48,230 nucleotides of DNA from a cf. Phormidesmis sp. LEGE 11477 (GTDB lineage Bacteria; Cyanobacteriota; Cyanobacteriia; Phormidesmidales; Phormidesmidaceae), in the NCBI RefSeq assembly GCF_015207105.1, contig NZ_JADEXO010000040.1, forward strand, positions 1-48,230, in the 5' to 3' direction. The notes under the pieces are model-generated. The model searched no databases. It was not told the origin of the DNA and was given only the letters and a program-made list of their open reading frames with translations. This document shows, in pieces, positions 1-9,800 of this stretch (the first letter of the stretch is position 1; the number at the start of each line of letters is the position of its first letter). A program made the translations under genes and the position numbers.

Positions 1-2
1 TG

Positions 3-107
3 CTCAACCAAATCAAGCGGGATGTCGATATTGCGACTCATTATGGCTTTGAAATAGTTATCCATTCTCTACCTGGAGCGGCTTATCGAGATTGGTGCAA
101 GATCTGA
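3..107 (+). CDS. C-terminal tail of an unknown gene (cut by window edge)
   Basis: An open frame enters from the left edge and ends at the TGA at 105-107, giving 34 residues that end in PGAAYRDWCKI. The residue mix (HYGFEIVIHSLPG) looks like real protein rather than noise. I do not recognise the family. It converges with the minus-strand HNH gene and their 3' ends overlap by 25 bp, which is unusual enough that one of the two ends may have moved. It could also be a chance open frame. Confidence 0.35.
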   Translation, partial: LNQIKRDVDIATHYGFEIVIHSLPGAAYRDWCKI

Positions 108-391
108 GCTAACCAATTTTGGGTTCGCGGGTTGAAAAAGCTAACAGCTTTATGAGTCTGTGGATCTTCACCTTTTGTTTTGATATGTTTTCTACCATTA
201 CAACCAAAACAAGCCCAGGACAGATTGTCAGAAGTGCTTTTTCCGCCTAAGAAACGAGGATAGATATGATCTGTAGTAAAGCTATCTGGTGAAAAATTGT
301 CTGGGGAAAGACAGTATTCGCACCGATGATTAGCTCTTGATGCAACTTCTTGTCTAAGAGTAGACGATACTCGATCCGATTTAGGCGGCAC
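83..391 (-). CDS. HNH endonuclease, small
   Basis: A 102-aa protein with a compact HNH (beta-beta-alpha-metal) nuclease domain. C24-x2-C27 and C61-x2-C64 look like a structural zinc site; between them lie D41-H42 in TTDHIYPRFLGG and N56 in DNLSWACFGCN, the catalytic HNH core. Such enzymes nick or cut DNA with a single divalent metal. The length is typical of free-standing cyanobacterial HNH proteins. Its ATG at 391 lies inside the end of the upstream 131-aa gene (11-bp overlap), so the two should be translated together. The stop region overlaps the convergent gene tail at 3-107. Family call is firm; biological role (homing-like, defence or toxin) is not known. Confidence 0.85.
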   Translation of the reverse strand: MPPKSDRVSSTLRQEVASRANHRCEYCLSPDNFSPDSFTTDHIYPRFLGGKSTSDNLSWACFGCNGRKHIKTKGEDPQTHKAVSFFNPRTQNWLAQILHQSR

Positions 392-776
392 GAGAAGACT
401 CTTTAGAAGATGAAATCTCTTGGTTCAGAGTCATCAAATCGACATCTTTCAGCTTAGCTAACTCTATAAGTGAAGCTAAACGGTTTACTCGAAGTTCTTC
501 TACTCGATCTTCAAATTTGATCAGTTCTGCATGTTCTGATTCGGTTAGCTGAGACCATTCACAGCGGTGACGTAAGTCGTTTAGCCTCAGCTGCTGTTCT
601 TCAGGAAGTCGGCGCTGAATAATAGCAAGCAGCCGATTTTCTTCATCGCTAGTAGACGATTTTTGAACAGGCTCTGCTAACAACTCCAAAAGCTGGATAA
701 CAGCCGGAAGCTTCTCCTGAGACAGTTGCTCAATCAATAATATTGCTCTTTGACGGCTTTCTACCAACGGAGACAT
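381..776 (-). CDS. Conserved small helical protein paired with HNH endonuclease
   Basis: A 131-aa, strongly charged, probably all-helical protein. The first 35 residues (RQRAILLIEQLSQEKLPAVIQLLELLAE) resemble the N-terminal helices of antitoxin-like or DUF2281-like cyanobacterial proteins. The C-terminal half (LTESEHAELIKFEDRVEELR and then RLASLIELAKLKDVDL) resembles a small family that I recall often lying directly before HNH genes in cyanobacteria; that is memory, not a search. It has no catalytic motif and no membrane segment. It is the upstream member of a two-gene unit with the HNH gene, overlapping it by 11 bp, so it may control or partner the nuclease. Function is inferred from context only. 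Confidence 0.7.
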   Translation of the reverse strand: MSPLVESRQRAILLIEQLSQEKLPAVIQLLELLAEPVQKSSTSDEENRLLAIIQRRLPEEQQLRLNDLRHRCEWSQLTESEHAELIKFEDRVEELRVNRLASLIELAKLKDVDLMTLNQEISSSKESSRAA

Positions 777-937
777 CCTGGATACGAAACTAGTCGTTAA
801 CTACAATAATAAGCGATTGGTAGCGATCACGAATCTCTAAAGTTGTCTAAAGTTGAGACTTGACTGCGGTTCGAATTGAAATAGGTTACGTATCGGCTAT
901 ACGTTAAGGACTGAACAGCAAGTAGACAAGGTTACCT

Positions 938-1636
938 ATGCAACGTGCTCAAGATGTGTGGTTCGATCATCTTCAGTCGGCGACTCACTACACTCAGTGG
1001 ATTTTCGCCCAGCTACAGCCATATATAAAGGGGCGTACGCTAGAGGTAGGCTGCGGTAGCGGCAATTTTACGGCGCTGATTGCTCAAAACTGTTCGGAGC
1101 TGCTGGCGGTCGATCTAGATGAGGCGTATGCAGGGCAAACGCGATCGCGTCTCCAATCTGATCCCAACGCCAGCGCCCATGTCAAAGTCATCACCGCCGA
1201 TGCCACGACGATGGAATTTGCCCAGACGTTCGACACTATTATCATGCTCGATGTGCTAGAGCATATTAAAGATGATACGGCGGTTTTAGCCAAACTCAGG
1301 CAGATGCTAGCGCCTGGTGGCAGCTTGATAATCAAGGTGCCTGCGCTCGAATCGCTCTACAATTCGCTAGACCAGGCCGTCGGCCATCACCGTCGCTATA
1401 CGCCTGCGACTCTGCGAACAGCGCTGAATCAAGCGGCCTATACCCAGAGTGAATTGAGCTATTTTAATTTGGTTGGGATTGCGGGCTGGTGGCTAAACGG
1501 AATGAAGAGCCGAGTGACACCGCCGGGTGAGCAGGTGGGTTGGTTTGACCGCTGTGTCCCTTTATTTCAGGCTTTAGAGAGCCGACTGGGCTGTCCGATG
1601 GGACTATCGCTGTTTGCAGTAGCGAAGTGCGATTGA
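938..1636 (+). CDS. Class I SAM-dependent methyltransferase
   Basis: A 232-aa Rossmann-fold methyltransferase. Motif I is LEVGCGSGNF near residue 36, the acidic end of strand beta-2 is AVDLDE, motif II/post-II is ADATTMEF followed by TIIMLDVLEHI, and motif III is LAPGGSLIIKVP. The C-terminal part (HHRRYTPATL, then FNLVGIAGWWLNG) is the pattern of the UbiG/methyltransferase type 11 group often found next to glycolipid or lipid-carrier glycosyltransferase genes. The substrate cannot be told from sequence. The stand-alone FAAL gene starts 270 bp downstream on the same strand, so a role in tailoring the lipid or polyketide product is possible but unproven; the gap is large enough for a separate promoter. 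Confidence 0.88.
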   Translation: MQRAQDVWFDHLQSATHYTQWIFAQLQPYIKGRTLEVGCGSGNFTALIAQNCSELLAVDLDEAYAGQTRSRLQSDPNASAHVKVITADATTMEFAQTFDTIIMLDVLEHIKDDTAVLAKLRQMLAPGGSLIIKVPALESLYNSLDQAVGHHRRYTPATLRTALNQAAYTQSELSYFNLVGIAGWWLNGMKSRVTPPGEQVGWFDRCVPLFQALESRLGCPMGLSLFAVAKCD

Positions 1637-1906
1637 TAGAGCCGTTGACGGGCGATCGCCAAGCATTCAAATTGATTTGAGCTTTATTTAATAAGGGTTG
1701 TAGCCTGCTGGTAAGGGTACAAGCCAAGTGCAGATCGCAACAAATTTTGTCTGGCACCTTTGAACCGACCCTTTGAGCAGGCTATAATCCGTCTGAATTC
1801 TCAGTACTTTCACGGGTAGTGGGCTGGCGGCATCTATCACCTGTTTCTTTTTCGGTATCCTTGCAGCGCTATCACGGCTTCTTAGATTTAGTTTCATTTA
1901 GCTTCT

Positions 1907-3733
1907 ATGGTTTCCTCTCTCGCTAGTAATCCGACTCAGTTAGATCACTGCTCTTCTTTAGTTGAGATTTTGCGCTACAGGGCCCAGCACCAGCCGAATC
2001 AAATCGCCTATATCGGTCTAGAGAACGGAGAGAGTGAGTATGGTCGTTTGACTTATGCCCAGTTGGACTTGCAGGCGCGGGCGATCGCAGCTCATCTTCA
2101 GTCTCTTGGCGCATCTGGCTCTAGAGTTCTGCTCACCTTTCCGCTTTCAGACGGGTTGGCCTTTACCAGCGCCTTTTTTGGCTGTCTATACGCTGGCGCG
2201 GTAGCGGTCACTGCCTGGCCACCGCTGAACGAATCTCTTCTATTAGAGCTGCAGTACAAGGCTGTTGATGCCGAAGTCCAGTTCGCACTGACCACGCAGC
2301 CTTTGATGGCCCGGCTGTCAGAGCCTTTTGCCGTGACGCCACCGCTCGATCAAATTCATTGGATAGAGACCGACCGGCTAGATAATCAGAACGCCGATAG
2401 CTGGCAAATGCCACCGTTAGAAGATAAAACCCTGGCCTATTTGCAATACACATCAGGATCGACTGGCCTGCCAAAAGGCGCGATGATCAGCCACGGCAAT
2501 GTGTTGAACAATTTGGCCATGATCTATGAGGCTTGTCAGTATACCGCCCAAGATATCGGGATTTGTTGGCTGCCGCTGTATCACGATTTGGGCCTGGTAT
2601 GCGCGGTGATTCAGCCCGTTTATGCGGGCGGGCCAGCGGTGATGATGTCGCCTGTAGATTTTATTTTGAAGCCCTTGCGGTGGCTGCAGGCAATCTCTCG
2701 CTACCGAGGTACGATCAGCGGCGGACCAAACTTTGCCTTTGAGCTGTGCTTGCGTAAGATTACGCCAGAGCAAAGAAGCGGATTAGATCTCAGTAGCTGG
2801 GCGATCGCAGGTAATGGTGCAGAACCGGTTCTGCCTGACACCTTGGCACGCTTTGCCGCCGCCTTTGCGCCGTCGGGATTTCGCCAAGCAGCGTTTTGTC
2901 CGGCCTATGGTATGGCTGAAACCACTGTCATGGTCTCTACCACGCCCAGAGATTTGCCGCCAGTTATCAAGTCGATTCAGCGAGCTGCCTTAGAAAAGAA
3001 CAAAGTTGTGCCGGCTGCTAATGAGGATGTCTCAGCGGCGAGAAAAGTGGTTGGCTGTGGCAGCATCGGCGCAAATCATCAGATCGCTATTGTCGATCCA
3101 GAGACGCTAAAGCGATGCGCTGAAGATGAGATTGGTGAAGTGTGGGTGGCTGGACCAAGCGTGGCTCAGGGCTATTTCAACAGAGAAGAGCAGACTGAAC
3201 AGACGTTTCAGGCGATGACCGCAGCGGGAGAAGGGCCGTTCTTGCGAACCGGGGATATGGGGTTTCTTCAGGGCGATGAGCTGTTTATTACCGGGCGGAT
3301 CAAGGATGTGATTATCCTATGGGGCAACAATCACTATCCTCACTTTATTGAAACAACAGTAGAAAAAAGTCATCCAACGCTACGTCCGGCTGGGGTTGCT
3401 GTGTTCGGCGTAGAGGTAGATGAAGAAGAGAGACTGGTGGTTGTCCAAGAGATAGAATCGCGGCATTTGAAGTCATTGAATCAAGCAGAGAATCAAGAAG
3501 CGGTGATTGGAGCGATTCGGCAGAATTTGGCGATGCATCATATGCTAGAGGCCCACGCGATCGCGCTCGTTCGCCCTGGCAGCACGCCTAAGACACCGAC
3601 GGGGAAAACGCAAAGAAGAGCCTGCAAGGAAAAGTATATAACTGGTGAACTCAACATCATTCACGAGTGGAAGAACAGCGGCTCGGCTGAAGGAATCTTA
3701 CTCGATCCAAATCTGATGTCTATAGAGGTGTAA
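1907..3733 (+). CDS. Stand-alone FAAL-type acyl-AMP ligase, divergent
   Basis: A 608-aa adenylate-forming enzyme of the fatty acyl-AMP ligase (FAAL) group, which activates a fatty acid with ATP and hands it to an acyl carrier protein. Seen: P-loop YTSGSTGLPKG (Y181 onward), the FAAL-like IVDPETL and GEVWVAGPSVAQGYF segment, FLRTGDMGF, the hinge GRIKD (463-467), and the C-terminal catalytic lysine K567 in TPTGK. It has no carrier domain and would act in trans. Odd: residues that match between most FAALs and the FAAL domain of the next gene are changed, with PAYPPRR replaced by TAWPPLN (102-108) and [10 protein letters not shown] by ILWGNNHYPH (W472, N474). It lies 158 bp upstream of the PKS. 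It may have another substrate, or a weakened or regulatory activity. The enzyme class is firm. Confidence 0.88.
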   Translation: MVSSLASNPTQLDHCSSLVEILRYRAQHQPNQIAYIGLENGESEYGRLTYAQLDLQARAIAAHLQSLGASGSRVLLTFPLSDGLAFTSAFFGCLYAGAVAVTAWPPLNESLLLELQYKAVDAEVQFALTTQPLMARLSEPFAVTPPLDQIHWIETDRLDNQNADSWQMPPLEDKTLAYLQYTSGSTGLPKGAMISHGNVLNNLAMIYEACQYTAQDIGICWLPLYHDLGLVCAVIQPVYAGGPAVMMSPVDFILKPLRWLQAISRYRGTISGGPNFAFELCLRKITPEQRSGLDLSSWAIAGNGAEPVLPDTLARFAAAFAPSGFRQAAFCPAYGMAETTVMVSTTPRDLPPVIKSIQRAALEKNKVVPAANEDVSAARKVVGCGSIGANHQIAIVDPETLKRCAEDEIGEVWVAGPSVAQGYFNREEQTEQTFQAMTAAGEGPFLRTGDMGFLQGDELFITGRIKDVIILWGNNHYPHFIETTVEKSHPTLRPAGVAVFGVEVDEEERLVVVQEIESRHLKSLNQAENQEAVIGAIRQNLAMHHMLEAHAIALVRPGSTPKTPTGKTQRRACKEKYITGELNIIHEWKNSGSAEGILLDPNLMSIEV

Positions 3734-3891
3734 CAGAGACACAACAGATATTTTGTCTGAGTATGCAATTAGATCGAACTGCTGTTCTTCTACCGCGAAA
3801 TTAATCTCTCTATTGATTCGTTCATAGTTTTATCAATCGATAAATAGTCACTAGCCCTATCATCAGAAGCCCTGTCATCAAAAGAGAAACG

Positions 3892-6800
3892 ATGTTGGAT
3901 TCCAGTATTACTAACTTTGTAGATTTGCTGAAATTCAGGGCGACAGAACATCCCGATAGAACGGCTTATATTTTTCTTGAAAACGGCGAACGCGAAGAAG
4001 CTAGACTAACCTACGCACAGCTAGATAGTAAAGCTAGCCAGATTGCCGACTATCTACTCCATTCAGGAGCCAAGCCAGGCGATCGCGCCCTGCTGCTCTA
4101 TCCCGCTGGTCTTGATTTTATTACCGGATTTTTTGGCTGTCTGTATGCCGGCATTATTGCCGTTCCGGCCTATCCACCGCGCCGCAACCAAAGCCTAGAA
4201 AGACTGCAGGCGATCGCCCAAGACTGTCAGCCGACCCTAGCGCTTACGACTCAAAAGGTGATCGCCGATACGCAAAAAAGCTGGAAACAAGATCCGCTTT
4301 CTGCGAATCTGACCTGGCTAGCCACTGATGATTTGCCGCCGCTGCTATCTTGTGCCACAACTCCGCTTGACCGCTGGGATGTGGCTCTTGCCGCCGCTGA
4401 GAAAAGTCAGCATCTGGCATTTCTTCAGTACACCTCTGGTTCTACTGGCACGCCCAAAGGCGTCATGGTTTCTCACGAGAACATGCTGCACAACAGCAAG
4501 ATGATCTACCTTTGCTTTGAGAGCGAACCGGATCATACTGGGGTTTCTTGGCTACCTTTTCACCATGATATGGGGCTAATTGGCGGTGTTTTGCAAACTG
4601 CTTACGGTGGCGGCACTGTTGTTCTGATGTCGCCTGTGGCCTTTTTGCAAAAGCCAATTCGCTGGCTACAGGCCATTTCGGACTACAAAGTCGTTACTAG
4701 CGGCGGGCCTAATTTTGCCTATGAGCTGTGTGCTCAAACTGCTAAGCCAGAACAGATTGCCGCGCTTGACTTGAGTCGCTGGAGCCTGGCATTTACTGGC
4801 GCAGAGCCCATTCGACCTGAAACACTACAGCGGTTTTCGGCAACATTTGCACCTAGCGGATTCAAAAGCAATACCTTTTATCCCTGCTATGGCATGGCTG
4901 AAACAACGCTGCTAGTAACAGGTGGATCTAGAAGCGCAGAACCAGTGATATACCACGTCAACTCGGATGCGCTAGAGCGTGACCGGGCGATCGCCAGCGC
5001 TATCCCCGCAGAAAGTAAGCCCGTAGTCGGCTGTGGCCGTAGCTGGTTAGGACAGAAAGTAGAGATTGTTGATCCCCAGACGCTGACGCCGTGTGAAAGC
5101 GGAAAAGTAGGAGAAATTTGGGTAGCGGGTAAAAGTATTGCCCAGGGTTACTGGCAAAGGCCAGAACAAACAGAACAGACCTTTGGGGCCAAGCTAGCGG
5201 GCAGCGAAGCCAGCTTTTTGCGTACGGGTGATTTAGGCTTTTTTCAAGACCAAGAGCTGTTTATTACTGGTCGTCTCAAAGATGTCGTGATCATTCGTGG
5301 CCGCAACCACTACCCTCAAGATATTGAGCAGACGGTAGAAAACGCCCACGAGGCGATGCAGCTCGGCGGCTGTGCGGCTTTCTCTATAGAAAAGAAATCG
5401 GCTGAGCAGCTAGTGGTCACAGCAGAAGTGACGCGCACTTATCTGCGTAGCTTGAACGAAGACGAGCAGGTAAAAAATGAGATTGTTCTAGCGATTCGCC
5501 GCGCTGTTTCTGAAGCGCATGAGCTCCAGATCTATGCTATCCAGCTTTTGAAAACGGGAAGTTTGCCTAAAACTTCTAGCGGCAAAGTGCAGCGTAAGCA
5601 GTGCCGTCGACAGTTTCTAGACGATAGCCTGTCGGTAGTAGGCGAGTGGAAAAGAGATCTGCAAGCTGTATCAGCTCCGACTGAAGAATTTTCTGTTGTA
5701 CTCTCTGAGCTATCAACAGAGCCGGAGAAAATTCAGGCAGTAGAAGACTGGCTGACGCATCGAATCGCTCAAAGAGTACAGATAGCGCCGATTGAAATCG
5801 ATCGTCAAGAGCCGCTCGCCAGCTATGGACTCAGCTCTTTGCAAGTAATCGAAATGTCTACTGAGCTAGAAGCCTGGTTAGGGCGTCCGGTGATGCCAAC
5901 GATTGTGTATGATTTTCCGACGATTGCGGCATTGGCGCAGCAGCTCGTGACTGGAGACTCACAGGGGGTAGAGTCTGAGGATCTAGGGCGAATTCGAGCA
6001 CAGAAAGTGAGTTTAGGAGAGGCGATCGCACTGATTGGTATGGGCTGTCGATTTCCGGGTGCGCCAGATATTCAGAGCTTTTGGCAGCTTCTACAAGATG
6101 GCCAAGATGCGATTACCGAAGTCCCGCTCTCGCGTTGGGATACCGATCAGCTTGAGTCGGTTTTATCCGCTCAGAACTCGGCGTCTCAGAATTCGATGTC
6201 TCAAAATTCAGCCTCGTCAAAGTTAGCGGCTCCAAAGCTAGCGAGATGGGGAGGGTTTCTCAAGCATGTCGACCGCTTCGATGCTAAATTCTTCGGCATT
6301 TCTCCTAGAGAAGCGACGTATATGGACCCTCAGCAGAGACTGCTATTAGAGGTTTGCTGGGAGACTTTAGAAAATGCAGGACTTTCCGTAGATCAGCTAG
6401 CCGGTAGTCAGTCGGGCATTTTCTTAGGCGTGAGCAATGGCGACTATTCGCGCGTGCAGGGCACCCAGCTCAATACAGATGTGTACTATGGCACGGGGAA
6501 CGCCTTTAGCATCACCGCCAATCGACTCTCCTATCTGTTTGACTGGCACGGGCCTAGCTTTGCTATTGACACAGCCTGTTCTTCTTCTCTCGTAGCGCTG
6601 CATCAGGCGTGCCAAAGTCTGCGAACAGGCGAGTGTGATTTGGCCTTAGCAGGCGGCGTGAATTTGATGCTCAACCCTCAGCTAACCGTCACCTTTTCGC
6701 AGGCGCAGATGATGGCAGCAGATGGCCGCTGCAAGACTTTTGATGCGAGTGCCGATGGCTATGTACGTAGCGAAGGCTGCGGCGTGGTAGCGCTAAAGCG

Positions 6801-9800
6801 GCTGGCCGATGCTCAAAAAGATGGCGATCCGATTCTGGGCGTTGTACGCGGATCGGCGGTCAACCAGGATGGCCGTAGCAACGGGCTGACTGCCCCAAAC
6901 AGCCTAGCGCAGCAGAGCGTGATCAAACAGGCGCTAGCGAATGCGGATATTAACGCCGAGCAGATTGACTATGTTGAGGCCCACGGCACAGGCACTTCGC
7001 TAGGCGATCCGATCGAGGTCAATGCGCTCAAGGCAGTTTTTGGTGAGAAAGAGGGTGGCGAGGCTCTGCAAACAGAGAATCGAACTTGTTACCTAGGCTC
7101 GGTCAAGACCAACATCGGTCACCTGGAAGCTGCTGCGGGCATGGCTGGATTAATCAAGGTATTACTTTCTTTGCAGCATGAAGAAATTCCGCAGCATTTG
7201 CATCTAGAAAAGCTTAATCCCTATATTCAGCTAGAAGAGACACCGCTAGAAATTCCAACAGAAAACAAAGCTTGGCCATCTGGAGACAGACCGCGAATTG
7301 CAGGCATTAGTTCCTTTGGCTTTGGGGGCACCAACGCTCATGTAGTCGTCTCAGAAGCGCCTGAGCTACCTGCCTCTAAGTCAGCCATTCCTCAGTCAGT
7401 TACTCCTGAGTCAGCTATTCCTAAGCCTGTTGCTTCTAGTTCAGTTGATTCCAAGTCAGTAGTCCCTAAGCGCGATCTAGAGCCAGCCTCTTCCTTGCAC
7501 CTATTGACGCTTTCAGCCAAGAGTGACGCAGCGCTAAAAACGCAAGTATCGCAGTATCAAGACTGGCTGAAAAGAAACGACGGTTTATCTTTAGCAGATG
7601 TTTGCTATACCGCCAGTGCTGGGCGATCGCACTTCTCCCATCGCCTCGCCATTATCACCGTATCCACCATCCAGCTCCAACAACAGCTTCAAACCCTTAG
7701 CCCCAAACCCAAAGCCGCTGCCACCAAAACTCCAAAAATTGCCTTTCTCTTCACCGGACAGGGTTCGCAATACATAGACATGGGCCGAGCGCTCTACGAG
7801 ACTCAACCCGTTTTCCGCCAGGCGATCGATCAGTGCGAAGAGATTCTTGCTAAGAAAGAAATTTCTCTATTAGCTGTTCTTTACCCTCATCATCAGCTAG
7901 ACGACGTTGCTCAGCCTTCGGTTAGTGATTCTTCTCTCGACGAAACCGCCTATACCCAGCCCGCCCTTTTTGCTATTGGATACGCTCTAGCCCAACTCTG
8001 GCAGTCTTGGGGAATCGAACCGGATTTTGTGCTCGGTCATAGCGTCGGGGAATATGCTGCGGCCTGTATCGCTGGAGTTTTCAGTTTGGAAGAGGGGCTG
8101 TCGTTAATCGCAGAGCGAGGGCGGCTGATGCAGGCACTGCCTAGTGGCGGCGAGATGCTGTCGATTTTAGCGCCGCTAGAACAGGTTGAGGAATGGCTAG
8201 CACCCTATCAAGAGTCATCTGCTCGGGTGAGCATTGCAACGATTAATGGACCTAGTAGCGTGGTGATTTCGGGAGAAGGAGAAGTGGTGAGTGCGATCGC
8301 CCAGACACTCACCGAGCAAGGCATCAAAAACAAGAAACTTGCCGTCTCTCACGCTTTTCATTCTCCTTTGATGGCACCGATGGTTGAAGACTTTGCCACC
8401 ATTGCCAGAGAAATTGACTATTCGCGGCCCAAAGTTCCTTTTATCTCTTGCCTAACTGGGGAAGTGGCTGATAGGGAAATCGCGACTGCTGACTATTGGA
8501 CCCAGCATATAGAACAACCCGTGAAGTTTGCCAAAGGGATGGCCAGCCTGGATGAAAAGAGCTGTGATGTCTATCTAGAAATTGGCCCAAAGCCGCTGTT
8601 GCTAGGGATGGGAAAACAGTGCTTGCCGCTCCATAATTCAGAAGGTTCGGGAGGGTCAGAGGGTTCACGTTGCTGGCTACCTAGCCTTCGCTCAGAACAA
8701 GATGACTGGCAGCAGATGCTGAACAGCCTCGGTCAGCTATACACCAAAGGCGCAAAAATCAACTGGCCAGAATTCTATCGTTTCGCTTCGCACCAGAAAG
8801 TTCTCCTACCAACTTATTCCTTTCAAAGGCAGCGCTACTGGCTAGAGCCAGAGACTGCTTCCGCTTCTACCACTAATTCTCTTCTCAGTCGTCTATCAGC
8901 ACCTAGTGAGCTACATCCGCTGGTAGGGCAGCGATTTGCTTCACCCGTTCCACCGATCCAATTCCAAACTCAGATTAGCCCTCAACAGCCTCACTATCTG
9001 ACCTGCCACCGCGTATTTTCTCAGGCGATTTTGCCAGCGACTGCCTATCTCGAAATAGCGCTAGCCGCTGATGCTAGCACGGTTGAAGTTTCCTCTTCGA
9101 CGCAAACCATTACCGATGTCGTTATCCAGAGAGGACTGATCTTATCCGAAGCTCAGCCGACAACGGTTCAAACTGTTCTAACGCCACAAGCGGACGGTAC
9201 CCAGCAGTTTCAAATCTTCAGCTTAGAGAATGGCCCAGAGAAAGGCTCAGAGAAAAGCTCGGAAGAAACGGAAAATAAAACAACAAAACCTCGCTGGGTA
9301 GCCCATGCCGAGGGAACCATACAGCCAGTAGGTAGTCCGTCGCCTTCACCGATTGATTTAGCCGCGTGCAAGGCCAGCTTTCTACAGCAAGTTCCAGTAG
9401 CTGAATACTACGAAAAGCTACATACCCTCGGTCTAGAATACGGCTTAGATTTTCAGGCCATCCAGCAGCTCTGGGCTTCGCCAAATCAGGCTCTAGGAAA
9501 GATTGTTTTACCAGAATCACTACAGAAAAGCGCGGACCGCTATCGACTACACCCGGTACTGCTAGATGCGAGCTTTCAGATTCTAGCTGCTGCAGTTGGT
9601 GAAACGAATGCAAAAGAAATCTACTTGCCAGCGGGTGTGGAAGCGCTACAGGTTTACGGTGCGCTTGGCAGTTCGGTGTGGGCGATCGCATCTATTGTCA
9701 CTAATGATGATGCAGCTGATACAGCCGAAAATGAAGCCTTTAACAGTAAACGTGCGAAACAGCTAATCAGCAACGTGCAGCTTGTAAATCCATCTGGTGC

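Noticed and set aside
9218-9691. 157-codon minus-strand ORF inside the PKS gene
   Set aside because: Lies wholly within a well-supported coding frame and has a low-complexity, Ser/Leu/Pro-rich composition; it is a shadow.
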